DNA of 64,000 bases from Clytia hemisphaerica (taxonomy: Eukaryota; Cnidaria; Hydrozoa; Leptothecata; Clytiidae): assembly GCA_902728285.1 (NCBI GenBank), contig CACVBU010000181.1:1487243-1551242 (forward strand), written 5' to 3'. A program made the position numbers and the translations under genes. The notes under the pieces are model-generated. The model saw only the letters and a list, made by a program, of their open reading frames with translations. It was not told the origin of the DNA and made no database searches. Below are positions 11,447 through 22,531 of the stretch, piece by piece. How positions within the stretch are numbered: the stretch's first letter is position 1; every line of letters begins with the position of its first letter.

Positions 11447-12867
11447 ATGGCTGAAGAAGGAAAACCGCAAACAAAAAGACTTGAAAATATTGAAAATAAT
11501 GGCTTTGGTCCATTGCCGAAAGCTCGTGGCATGCGTGATACTATCCTCTTCAGTTTACTAGTCCTTCTTGTGTATTTAAGCAGTGCTGCAGTATACCGAA
11601 ATTTTTACCAAGGAAAACGAGCTCTACTTTCACAAGATGTTGGAGATGCCTTTGTAATACTTTTTGGAATCTGTCTTGGGGAGTTGTTGCGCTCAATTGT
11701 GCTTTACGGAGAGGAGAAGAATCACACAGTATCGCGATATTCAAACTCTCATTGGAGGGCTTTACAGGCTTGTGTTCCATACTCTTGGAAGCAAATTTGT
11801 GTTTTCAAGGTAAAATTGGTTTTTTAACATTATTGGAAGTAGTATGTTGAAGATGTCTGACTTTTCTTAACTTACAGGGTTGATTACAAAAGACTTCTGA
11901 ATTTTTTTTATCAACATAGGGCTGATAAATTTTAAACTCCCTCCTCCCATGCTGTTATCAAACAAGATTTTTCGAAACAAAGTTTTACCCTTTTTGGAAA
12001 CAATTTTCCCAACCATGTCCATCAGCATCAGAGGAATTTTTTATTTTTTATTTTTTTATCACTGTTTTTAAAGAGATTTAATCTGATTGATTTAAATTTT
12101 TATTTTAGATTATTTTTTTGGTTATATCTTTTTGTGGAACTGCTGTATACTGGATTTTTGCTGAAAAGGTGTCGTTCAATGCATTCCATTTGTTATCCAT
12201 AACAGTTTTCAGTGCAATCAATCAAGTGGTTCTGTCCAAAGCTGAAGTCTCCCATTTGAATGAAACTGAAAACAAACATGTTGCTGATGGCCTTGCATGG
12301 AGTTATTACTTTGGCTACCTCAAAATCATGTTGCCTGGTATGAAAGGAATGTTGGCTTTAGCTCAAGGAGATGAGTACAAAATTGATGGCGAAGATATTC
12401 GTGATAAATTATCTTCAGAAAAGCTTCACATTGTGATTCCCAAAAATTGTTACACCTATGATTCTTTTAAAGAAGTAGATAAAAGAATCACTTTTAAATG
12501 CAGTATGCCACCAATCAAGAAAACCAGAGGAGGAGTTCAAGAGCGTGTCTACAAGAATACTGTTTGGGAGGTAAAACTTGAAGATGATGAAGAACCACTG
12601 TACGTGCTTATGGAATATGCCACACCTGTCCTATCCATGTATGACATGAAGAAAGAAGAAAGTGCTCACTTCCATGGACAGGATCTTGAAGACCAAGTTA
12701 AAGAATTTACAACCAAACTGCAGAAGATTTTGGATGAAGATGAAGAATGCAAAAATAAGTATGAAATTGTCTTATGCGGTGATGTCAAATCCCAAAAACT
12801 CAGCGAGATCATGCGCAGAACCATTCAAAAGGAAAAGGAAAATAAAGAAAAGGATAAAAACATATAA
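11447..12867 (+). CDS. STING1: STING (stimulator of interferon genes), paralogue a, 373 aa
   Basis: Exons 11447-11809 and 12109-12867 join in phase 0 (AAG|gtaaaa ... ttttag|ATT). STING is an ER membrane receptor for cyclic dinucleotides that triggers innate immune signalling. Four hydrophobic segments fill residues about 28-175. The ligand-binding domain starts with VADGLAWSYYFGYL, matching human VAHGLAWSYYIGYL. Pocket residues equivalent to human S162, Y163, G166, Y167, R232, R238, Y240, E260, T263 and P264 are all present (here S186, Y187, G190, Y191, R261, R267, Y269, E290, T293, P294), while T267 is Ser (S297). The protein ends soon after the fold with a Lys/Glu-rich tail (QKEKENKEKDKNI) and has no PLPLRT-type TBK1 site or pLxIS motif. 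Human Cys148 is replaced by Asn. The start is ATG 11447, just after an acceptor at 11440, so a 5' UTR exon is likely upstream. Confidence 0.96.
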
Positions 12868-13974
12868 GCTAACATAATGGTAGTTTTGAATTGAAATATG
12901 AAATGAAGTTCCCAGGAAAAAAACCGATTCCACCTTTTTTTATTTCAGAAGTGGTATATTTCCAATCACAGCTATTTTTGGACCCAGGGATGTAATAGCG
13001 TTTGAGAATGTATATGCCGAACAGGCCACTGAACACTGAGCCAACTCTATAGAGAGATTTGATTTTTGTGAAAAAGTTTACAAAATCAACGAAAAAGTGT
13101 TCCTCAGAGATACAATTTTGAAAAAATTTCTAACCTTAGAGACCTTAGAGAGATCTTTTCTTGGTTTCCAAAAAAGGAAAAATCCCAACCTTAGAGAGAC
13201 TTGAATTTTTTTTCTAAACTCCTAGTGATCGTCTGCACATACCCAGAACTATTTTTGCCTAAATTCCTCTCCCCCGTTTTTCAGTAACTACTATGTTGTG
13301 AACAGTATTAAATCATTTAAGATAATAACTGTAGAATCTTTCCAATAAATGTGACATGAAGTCAGAAAACTGGAAACTTCTCAAAACTAAAGTTTGGATG
13401 GGCTATAACTATCATGACTATAGTTTTGCGTTTTTGTGAATTATTAAAAAATATTAAATTTAAGTTTTAGGGTAATTTGAAGGGCTAGTTTTTGTCTCGT
13501 TTGTATATACCCTTTTCAAGCCATTTTTGTAGATTTTCTCAATTTTCCATACATCATCCCGAATCTTATTGTATAATTGAAAACTTTTGTCTTTAAATTT
13601 TATTTTTAGTATCAATCTTTGTATGGATTTATTAAACACAAAACTTATAAAAGCGACACCATTTTCACAAGTATTTTTAACGATTATCAAGTATAGAAAA
13701 CAATTTTTAGGATAAAATATAATGTTTATTGTTGTTTTTGTAATGTTTTAATTCTTTTATTCCTTGTTAATGGAAGAAATTTATTCCATAATCTTGTTGT
13801 AAAAGGTGAATGTATTAAAATAAGCAGGTTATATTGTAAGAATTCTTTATTTGAAAGACACATATGATTGAAAAAGTTGCGCTAATAGCTTTTAATTGTG
13901 TCTTTTCAAATTGCAGTGTGTACCAAACAGAATTTTCAAGTGAGCTACAGTCTGTCCAAAGAACAAAAAAGATG
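12868..13974. other. 3' flank of STING-a
   Basis: Probably holds the 3' UTR of STING-a, with a canonical aataaa at 13344-13349. Between about 12985 and 13270 are several ttagagagac motifs and catacccag.actatttttgcc, the same words found in the G/C-capped elements at 19.4-20.0 kb, so a decayed member of that family lies here. No further gene is seen. Confidence 0.5.
13344..13349 (+). terminator. Possible polyadenylation signal of STING-a
   Basis: Canonical aataaa about 480 bp after the stop codon of STING-a, the first clear one downstream. Its use is inferred from position only. Confidence 0.4.
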
Positions 13975-14225
13975 TTAGAAAAATTTACTTTGAGGTCATA
14001 AAATTTTAATTTTTTTTTTCTTTCAATAAAAGTACATTTTGATTTTTGTGCTTCTGAACTTTTTCAACTGTACAAGAGATGTGATTTGTATGTTTTTTTT
14101 TCACATACAAATCACATCTCGTCAGATCTCTTGTACATTTGAACAAGTGCAGAAGCACAAAAAATTAGGTTATGTACTTTTATTGAAAGAAAACTGTTAA
14201 ATTTTACTTAGCTCTGGTATCTTGT
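13975..14225. repeat. Foldback repeat, about 250 bp
   Basis: Arms of roughly 110 bp meet at a central run of t. The blocks gtacaagagatgtgatttgtatg and cacatacaaatcacatctc face each other, followed outward by gtgcttctgaac / gcagaagcac and by ctttcaataaaagtac / gtacttttattgaaag. A related copy with a collapsed centre sits at 16335-16510. Downstream unique flank (cttgtttgtttatcatcgag) is also shared, so the two were duplicated together. Confidence 0.8.
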
Positions 14226-14287
14226 TTGTTTATCATCGAGCAGTATTCAATATGATTTTATGAAAATGATTTTGAGGATATAAGAAG

Positions 14288-15686
14288 GGGCAGGTCTAAA
14301 ACGCCTAATACCTACTACTTAATACTTACTACCTAATACTTAATACTGACTACCTAATCCGTTTGGATACTTTACAGACCAGAACTTCCAGGCTCTCCTT
14401 CGCCTGTTCGAAATCTCTATTCTAAAAAAATGGTTTCGAGGAATTTGAATGTGTCATCTAAAAGAATATTTAAATAAATATTTTCTTCGCCTCATATAAG
14501 TACAAAGCAAAATGTTTTTATCTTAGTTTTTTTCCTTTTACTGCTCTCTCTTATGACTTTGATTTAATTATAAGAACACGTGTGCAAATATCTAAAACAG
14601 ATATTCTTATACACCCATGTCTCCTTTTTAAAAGATCCAGATGGTTTAAAACGTTTAGTGTGGTCGTGTTACAAAAATACAGGCTGTTTGTAGGAAAAGA
14701 ATAAGATCCAGCTGAAACTTTCTCCAGACCTTCTCTATAGGATGGTTATGCCTCAGGAAAAATTCCCCTAAAATCCCACTGGTGGAACATCCTTTTTTTG
14801 GGACATTTCTTTTTTCCCCAGGCAAAAGCCTAAGGGCGAAATTTTTTGAAAATTTCAAACTCATTTTTAGACATTATCAAGTATACCATTCGAAAGCTCT
14901 CGAAAAACTACATAGAAGACTTTTAAACGGGTATAGCCGAAATGAAAGGTAATGGTAATGAAAGGTAATGAAATCGGCTATACCTGTTTAAAAGTCTTCT
15001 ATATAGTTTTTCAAGAGCTTTCGAATGGTATACTTGATAATGTCTGAAAATGAGTTTGAAATTTTCAAAAAATTTTGCCCTTAGGGTTTTGCCTGGGGAA
15101 AAAAGAAATGTCCCAAAAAAAGGATGTTCCACCAGTGGGAATTTAGGGGAATTTTTCCTGAGGCATAACCATCCTATAGAGAAGGTCTGGAGAAAGTTTC
15201 AGCTGGATCTTATTTTTTTCCCTTAAATTATGCTAGACAACCCCACTAGTTATTTAAACGTTCTTTGAGATTAAATATAGTTAGGTCATTTAATTGTATC
15301 CTTTTGTATTTATCTGCATCATACGGAGTAGTAGGGCTTTATCTTCTCAACTGATTCTTATAAATAAAACTAATATGAATGAGTAAGCCAAAAATATTTT
15401 TCTCCTACGAAAAAGTGTGTCTCGACAAAATGTGCGTAGTCTGTAAACTTTATAGAAAAAGCGCGGGAAAATGAAGTGAAGAGAAAAAAAGAGCGAAAAT
15501 ATTTTCCTGTCTTCAAAACACTATAACACAAAAACTTAAAAAGTTTTTAACACCAAATTTTCAGATTTGGTCATAATTGGCATGCTGATTATTTTAAAGG
15601 TATTAAATTTTGAGGTATATACAGTAAATATTAAGTATTAAGTAGTAAGTATTAGGTAGTAGGTATTAGGCGTTTTAGACCTGCCC
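14288..15686. mobile_element. MULE-like non-autonomous transposon, 1399 bp, with exact 10 bp target duplication
   Basis: Ends gggcaggtctaaaacgccta (14288 on) and its reverse complement (to 15686) continue as a longer inverted repeat of tacctactacttaatactta type. The direct duplication atataagaag lies at 14278-14287 and 15687-15696. The related sequence near 16575 lacks the insertion and serves as an empty site. No transposase frame is present. A near-perfect internal hairpin is annotated separately. Confidence 0.9.
14697..15215. repeat. Long internal hairpin, two arms of about 245 bp
   Basis: Left arm 14697-14941 and right arm 14973-15215 are almost exact reverse complements (agatccagctgaaact facing agtttcagctggatct; gggtatagccga facing tcggctatacc). 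The spacer of about 30 bp is made of the repeated word gaaaggtaat. It sits in the centre of the MULE-like element. Some frames of the arms stay open, but this mirrors the arms and is not a gene. Confidence 0.9.
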
Positions 15687-15740
15687 ATATAAGAAGTCAT
15701 TGTCCAAAAACCTGTTTTATGAAGTTATTGACATTACGTA

Positions 15741-16006
15741 CAGTGCCGTAGCAACTGGGGGGCAAAGGGGGGGGGGCTATGCCCCCCCAATAATTTTTTT
15801 CAAAAATGGTTATTTTGCAAAATGCAAAAGTTTTTCTTTTTTAATTTGTCATAATTGTCTTTTATGTGCATGTTTTGAGTGTGTTTTTAAGCAATCTAGA
15901 GCTCAATTTTCAAAATTCCCCCCCCCCTCGGGCCAAACCATGGTTGGCCCTCGCGGTGTCACTAAACTTCAGCCCCCCCAATATGAAAATGCTTCCTACG
16001 GCACTG
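15741..16006. mobile_element. Mariner-type MITE with G/C-run interior, 266 bp
   Basis: Ends cagtgccgtag and ctacggcactg are flanked by TA on both sides, as for Tc1/mariner elements. The interior carries gggggggggg (near 15770) and several C runs. It interrupts the same repeated segment (gttattgacattacgta) that is intact at 16610-16630. Confidence 0.75.
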
Positions 16007-16334
16007 TATCTACGAAACGAAAATAAATTAATTTATTTCCTAATTCTTCTAAAATCTTGTCAAAGACCCAATGAAAATTGAAAACACGATGAAACAACAA
16101 CTGAAATCTCGATTTCGAGACAGATTTAATGTATTCTAGTAGTAGTAGGAGCCGTACCAAATCCTGTGTCGTATTTATATCCAAAACCATCTTATAAAAT
16201 ATGAAAAATATATTAATCCCTAGTTCTATTTCTAACTATAATTTTATTCCTAGCCCTAGTCCTAATCCTAATCATAATCCTAGTTTAAAAAATAATACAA
16301 CTACTCTCGTTCCTTGACCCCCTCGGATGAAAAA

Positions 16335-16632
16335 AAAAGCTGTTAGAAAAATTTATTTTGATGATTTAAAGTTTAAAAGTTTTCTTTCAATAAAAGTACA
16401 TAACTTAAAGTTTCGTGCTTCTGCACTTATTCAAATGTACAAGAGATGTGATTTGTATGTGAAAAAAAAATCTATGTACTTTTATTGAAAGAAAACTTTT
16501 AAATTTTACTTTGCTCTAGTATCTTGTTTGTTTATCATCGAGCACTATTCAATATGATTTCATGGCAATGATTTTGAGGATATATCAGCCATTGTCCAAA
16601 AACCTGTTTTATGAAGTTATTAACATTACGTA
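16335..16632. repeat. Second copy of the 14.0 kb foldback unit and its flank
   Basis: Matches 13975-14287 plus 15697-15740: the foldback part, then cttgtttgtttatcatcgag, then ccattgtccaaaaacctgtt and the block ending attacgta. This copy is free of the MULE-like and mariner-type insertions and so shows the order of events. Confidence 0.8.
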
Positions 16633-17518
16633 ACATTACGTCATAATTTTTTTCATGAACAAAAGTCATAAAAACGTCAAATTTTGACCATGAATAGATT
16701 AACTCAAATTTTGGGCAATAACTTCTTATAGTCTCAAAATGATTTTTCATAAAGCTATCATGCAAGACAATGCCTTTTCCTAGCTATTTAAAAACAAAAA
16801 TAACTTGATATTTGACCTAAAAAATACTCATTTTTACAAACTCGAAAGACCCATTATGAATTTGGTACTTGACGTAGCACGTACAGTCATTCGACGTAAT
16901 CAAGAACTGCCTTGAAGAAAATTACTAACATTAATACAATTAAGGTATTATTTTAAATTATTGATCTGTCAATTCTTTAAAAAAATGTGGTTATAAGACT
17001 TAGGGTCTAGGGATCTCAGAATTTACTTTAAAATTCAATCTTCAACAAAAATTTTTCAATTCAGAGTCCTAGATACTTTCATTGAATGGCTCTACATGTA
17101 GTTGTCAGGTATTTTCCCTATTGAAATACTAAAAATCATGAAAAAGTTGGCCTTCTAGTATATCAAAAAATTTACACCTAGTGGAGTCTCTTCATAACTC
17201 GAACTCGCTAATGGGGACCACAAATTTGCGGTTCTAGTTATGAAAATTTCGAATTATAGAGAAAGGCTTATAAGACATTACTAACTGAAAGGACCATGTT
17301 CGAGCTAAGGAGACTTTTGAATTCTAGAGGTTCGAGTTTAACAGACACCGCTGTATTAAATTGCTTTTGGATATGTCTGATATGATATACACAAAAGAAT
17401 GTTAATTCTCCTTCGCAATTCTCTCTTTCCATGTATGTTTTAAAACAATTTTATGTTTTTTTATTTTTAGCAAAATATAATAAGAATAAAGATCAAATAT
17501 GAGGAATTTATCATGCCT
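16633..17518. other. Intergenic DNA between the STING genes
   Basis: No gene seen. A short imperfect inverted repeat (cataactcgaactcgc near 17195, ttcgagtttaac near 17330) may mark one more small MITE. Confidence 0.4.
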
Positions 17519-17773
17519 ACACGTTTTTTTTTATAAGAACAAACTATATAAGAACATAAGGCTTCGAGGCCCAAAAATTTAAGAACATTCTAAGAACATT
17601 CTAAGGCTTTGGAGACTTAAAAACATGCATTTTCTTAAGAAATTACATCAAAATGCTAAAAAATGCTGAAAATAAGAACATTTTAAGAACATTTTTAGGC
17701 TTCAAATCCAAAAAACTAAGAACATCCGAAGGCTTCAAAATTTTTTGACGTTCTTATAAAAAAAAAAACGTGT
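17519..17773. mobile_element. MITE with T-run/A-run ends, 255 bp
   Basis: Ends acacgttttttttt-ataagaac and gttcttat-aaaaaaaaaacgtgt are inverted repeats of about 22 bp. The interior contains repeated aagaacattctaag and ggcttc words. Confidence 0.65.
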
Positions 17774-18430
17774 ATGTAGAAACATCAGAAGATCTGGACC
17801 GTTTTTCAAGCCCACTGCACGTTGTAAGTTAGTTGTTTTTAGTAGAGGCTCAATCCTTGGGATGGGATACGCAATCTCGAGTTCCTAATAAACGTACTGT
17901 AACGAATAAACATACATGGTTGAAAATGAAGGGATAAAAATCTGATTGGAGCTTCTTTTCAGGCTAGGTTAGGGGGGAAAATAATGGGTATTCTGCTTTC
18001 ATTTGACGAATAGATAAAACCTCCATATTCAATAAAGGGTATTTAGCCTCAGAAACACAAGTAGGCACTTGAAATTGAGGAAAGGTTTGTTGAAATTAAT
18101 AAATGTACATGTATTAGGATTTTGAACCCTTTCTGAGAGGGTGCCTTTAGACTTGGCCAGGTAAAACCTTTTATGGCCAAACGACTGACGATACAGGCGA
18201 AACTCTCTGTGCCAAAAAAATGGAGTCGAATAGAGAATGAAAATGTAAGAAAAAGTAAACCCCCATAAAGTTTTCCACTAAGACTCATTTCAAAGTACAA
18301 CGTTTTCTGTAGTTTAACTTTCATATTAGAATATTGCTATCTCTCGAGCAATACAGTATTAAAATATAGAGGTCAAAGTACAAATGTTTGACTGCCTTGT
18401 CAAAAAAGGTGGATACAGCCTATCGCCTAT

Positions 18431-18842
18431 CGCGTAATTCCCCCGGAGGGGGACCTTGACGGCCGTCAGGGACGTGCCGCTGGAGTTAAAATAAAGTTAA
18501 AAAGAGATAAAAAGAAAAATGGACCCTGTCAGATATGAATATCTGGTAAATTTAAAACCCTGTCAGAATGAAAAATCGTAAAACCTTCCAATTTTCACCC
18601 TGAAAAGTGGCCAAAATGACTAAAGATTGACGCAAAATTGAAAGATTTTCTAATTTCCATCCTGAAAATTGTCAAAAATTACCAAAAGTTGATCCTATCA
18701 GATAAATATCTTAAAATTAGTAAATTTAAGACCCTGTCAGCTGTCAGATATCTTTAAGAGCCTAAAAAGGAACCCTGACAAGCGGCACGTCCCCGTACCT
18801 ATTTTTGCCTGATTGCCCCCTCCCCACCCGGGGTAATTCCCC
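18431..18842. repeat. Low-complexity repeat block with inverted gggacgtgccgc motif
   Basis: gggacgtgccgct (18469) faces agcggcacgtccc (18780), with outer C-rich blocks on both sides. Inside, words of the type accctgtcagat recur at least five times. It is probably a decayed element related in style to the G/C-capped family at 19.4-20.0 kb. Confidence 0.5.
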
Positions 18843-19360
18843 ATTTACGTTCATCGAAAATGAAAGTTTATTATTATGCTCTTCATGAATAATGAAAAGA
18901 TCTGGAAATTCCCTAAGGAGCTCGAAGGGAATTTTGAAATAGAGTCAAATCAAAATCAATTTATAAAATATTAATAGAATTCATACCTTTCCATAAATAC
19001 AATAGTTCTTACGAAAGTACAAATTAAAATGGAAATTCCCATTCCATTTTAAGATAGGGTAATCACCTATCATTATCATCATTTAAAGTGTTCCTAAGCA
19101 CCAGCAAGTTATTGTTTGGTGTTCTTTTCTTATTCTGTTGACACTTTGAACTACGTAATTTAAATTTATGTGTTTTAAACATAATAAATATTCACGTTTT
19201 TTACCTATAACCTGGAGATTCAAATTTTGTTATTCTTTCACTGGTGTCCAAACTTTATTGGAAAAGATGCAAGTTTTAATTTGTTTTAATTTTTTAGTAA
19301 GTGATCGAGGACAGCGCAAAAATCTGCCTCACAGGTCGAACCTGTCCTGTCTAGTTTTGA

Positions 19361-19996
19361 CGGGGGGGGGACAGCCAAGTAAGATGACTGACGGGTATGT
19401 GCGGGCAATAAGGGTGTGTTTTTTAAGGCATTTCCAAAATGCACTGTAAGGGTGGGTTTTTTGCCGCCTGCACTGTAAGGGTACGAATTGACCCATTTCA
19501 ATCACTCCCGGGGGGGGGGGTACTAGGGTTGGCGAATGAGGGGTATGTGCTGAAAAGGTGACCCTTAGAGAGACTTTATTGAATTTTTTTTTTTCGATTT
19601 TTGAAAAAAAAGTCATACCCTTAGAGAGACTTTATTACAATTTTTTCTCTGGAAATCAAAAAATTTCCTAAAAATCCTGAATTTTCCGACCCTTAGAGAG
19701 ACTAATTTTAAAAACTTTCTGAGTTTTCCGACCCCTTAGAGAGACTTTGAAAGGTGAAAAAACCGACCCTTACCGTCCGCACATACCCATCATCCATTTT
19801 TGCCTAAGTACCCCCCCCCCGGGCAATCACTTCAGGGAAAAAAGCTAGAATGCACTGTAAGGGTATTCAACTTCGCGAAAAATGCACTGCAAGGGTGTAT
19901 TTTTCGGGAAAAACCACTGCTCTGTAAGGGTGCGATTTTGAACGCCAAATTTTAGCCCGCACGTACCGTCAGTCCAATATCCGACTGCCCCCCCCG
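19361..19996. mobile_element. G/C-capped non-autonomous element (outer, interrupted)
   Basis: Begins cgggggggg-acagccaag and ends with the inverted counterpart ...gactgccccccccgg. The subterminal block gactgacgggtatgtgcgggc has its mirror gcccgcacgtaccgtcagtc before the right end. The words gcactgtaagggtg repeat inside. It is split by the inner element at 19507-19823. Confidence 0.75.
19507..19823. mobile_element. G/C-capped element (inner) with exact 8 bp target duplication
   Basis: Starts cccgggggggggg-tact and ends agta-cccccccccc-ggg, 317 bp. caatcact occurs on both sides (19499-19506 and 19824-19831), an 8 bp duplication as made by hAT and related transposases. The interior repeats acccttagagagact with spacing of 50-60 bp. 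It has no coding capacity. Confidence 0.88.
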
Positions 19997-21130
19997 GACC
20001 TTCTTTAATCTCAACTTAAAGCAGCAGCCTCAATGTTTCTTAAGAAATCGGCCTTTTCAGTATTTAATGTTTCTTACATATGTTTCTAAGCTTTTTGACA
20101 AAATCAGCCTATTTTTCATGCAAAGAAGAAAAACATTTGTTTCAATTGGAAGGTTTTAAAAAAAACGAATTAAAAATGTTATTTTCTCATTCTCAGCCTC
20201 AGCATGTTTCTTGTAGATGTTTCTTAGTTTCCAGGCATTCTGAGCCTCATGTTTCTTAAAAGTGTGTTTCTTAAAAAACACAACGTGTAACCAAACAGTC
20301 TTTGGCTCTTTGGTATACCTTCGTTTCACATACCTGTTGGCAGGGTTGGCACTCTTGCCCTACTTTGGCCTAAATCTTGTCCCCAATGGGAAATGGGAGC
20401 AATAGAATTTCTATCCCCATTGGGATTTCGATCGAAATTCCCATCCCCACTGTTCACAAAAGAAACTGAATTTATGTATGAATTTATGTTCAAAACTTCA
20501 GTCTTTCAGACCTAAAAATTTACAGTATGGTCTATTTTTTGAGGGGACTATTTCGAGTAGCCTATCTCTATCCCAACACGCGATTTTTTGATCCGACAAG
20601 TTACAGACGGAACGGTGTCGAGGAAAAAGCCGTGGTCGTCTGGTACAGGCAATATTTCGAGTGGAACGCTATCCGGGTTGGAACGATATCAAGCGTTAAA
20701 AGTGAGTTTAGGAGTTTTGAACTGTAGAAAGTATTATAATAAGTATTATATAGTATTTTTGAAATGTCAACAGACTTGGAACTGTGTGAGATCATACACT
20801 GTATATAACATGGAACTGATTCATAAAATTTTGATATTATTCTCAAAATTCTCATACATTTTCCATGAATCAGAAGTACACCTGGAAATTCCCCACACCA
20901 CTGCACGAGATTTCCGCGATGAATAATAAAAAAAGCTCTTCAGAAAGATTGCTAGATTTTGTCTACGTACAGGGAATTCCCTGTTTCATAAGGGAAAGTA
21001 CCCTATCGCCATAAATCATTCATTTAATCATAATAAATAGCTTGATATGTTTTTTAATATCATCATAACACAATTTTTTTAGTTAAGTAAGCAACAGACA
21101 AGAAAGAATTTATCGTTTAAACGACTGAAC
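19997..21130. other. 5' flank of STING-b
   Basis: 20030-20290 contains repeated atgtttctta words like those of the 17.5 kb MITE. Two overlapping frames at 20527-20926 match nothing known. ttttttag at about 21081 could be a splice acceptor for a 5' UTR exon of STING-b. No clear promoter element is seen. Confidence 0.45.
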
Positions 21131-22531
21131 ATGGATAAATCTTTAAAAGTTAACAACTTCTTTGGCGAGCTTCCTGAGCGACGTGGTTACGGTGCAGAAT
21201 GCGGTAAACTTGCTGCAGTTGTTGTGTTTCTTTTAACGCTGGCAAGACATCGAACATCGAACAACAAGGAGATTATATCATTAGAAGATCTTGGTGATAT
21301 TGCTGTTATTGTCTTAGCAATAATCTCTGCACAGCTCTTACGATGCCTTTATTTGCTGGTTGAGGAAAGACGATGTTTGTTTTCGAGATATAATGGCTCC
21401 ATACAACGAATGCTGAAAGCTTGTTTACCAGACTCTCCTAGCACAGTCATCAGTATCAAGGTAGGTCTTCTGATTTGATCTCCATGATTTGGTGTATTTT
21501 TCAGGCAGTTGCTGTGAAGTTTTAGGAGACATTTCTGTTTGCTGTTTTTTTTCTTCTAAACTTACAAACGAACTTAAAAATGAAAATGTCCTCTTACCAA
21601 AATAAGTTCCTCGCCACAAACAATTCTGTTATTCATCAGCTCTTGAAAACTAAACTGAAATATACTGACAGCTGATAATCACGGGAACAGATAGCAGTCA
21701 AAACTAGAGAGAAATCAAACTCGATCATTCAATATGGCTAACAACATTTTTTATACTTTCTTCTACTTTTAGATTGGTTTGTTCCTCATTTCATTCGCTG
21801 GTTCATCTTTTTATTGGATCACATCAACCGAACCTCGTTTAGATTTCTCTCTCTTCATAGTAATCACTTTTATCTTATCCCTGGATGTCCTTCATTTATC
21901 CAAAGCTGAGATCTCCCACCTCAATGAAACCAAAAACCAACATGTTGCTGATGGCCTTGCTTGGAGTTATTACTTTGGTTATTTGAAATTGATTTTACCA
22001 AGGTTTCCAGAGATGATTAATTTAGCCCATAGCGAAGATGATACATTCAAAGCAGATGGTGTTGATCTACGTGACCAATTATCGTCAGAAAAGCTGTTCA
22101 TTATTATCCCAAAGAATTGCTATACCCATGCACAACTTGGTCAGTTTGATGATCGAATCTGTAGAGATGGTTTTAGCACGCCAGAATTCAAGTACACCAG
22201 AGCTGGCGTCAAAGAGAGGTCATACAAGAATACCGCATGGAGAATTGACTACCCTGGAGAAGAATCACTGTATGTTCTAATGGAATATGCGACACCTTGT
22301 TTATCTATGCACGATATGATGCTACATGCTCGTTCCCAGTTTGATGAAGAAGATTTGGAAGCACAAGTGAAGGAATTCTCAATCAAACTACAATCGATTT
22401 TGGACAGCGATGAAAAATGTAAAGGTCGATATCATTTGATATTGTGTGGTGATATTAGACATCAGAAACTTGGTGATCTAATTAAAGAAGCTGTGCAAAA
22501 AGAACGAGAAGAACAAAAGAAAGGACAATAA
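21131..22531 (+). CDS. STING1: STING (stimulator of interferon genes), paralogue b, 362 aa
   Basis: Exons 21131-21460 and 21773-22531 join in phase 0 at the same point as STING-a, and exon 2 has exactly the same length (759 nt), so the two arose by tandem duplication. Four membrane segments are followed by the cyclic-dinucleotide-binding domain. Pocket residues are kept: S175, Y176, G179, Y180, R253, R259, Y261, E281, T284, P285, with Ser288 at the human T267 site. The shared LSKAEISHLNET linker and HVADGLAWSYYFGYL are near identical to paralogue a, while exon 1, the dimer lid around residues 190-250 and the segment after RTAWR-type sheet differ clearly. The C-terminus is a short charged tail (QKEREEQKKGQ) with no TBK1- or IRF3-recruiting motif, so any signalling would use a tail-independent output such as autophagy or an unknown partner. 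The start ATG at 21131 is the first in frame after an upstream ttttttag. Confidence 0.96.

Noticed and set aside
20527-20926. Overlapping frames upstream of STING-b as possible exons
   Set aside because: Three overlapping frames on both strands, no known domain and no phase-compatible donor to the STING-b start.
11447-22531. Possible fusion of the STING genes with TIR or other domains
   Set aside because: Both genes end within about 35 residues after the ligand-binding fold and no TIR-like exon is found nearby.
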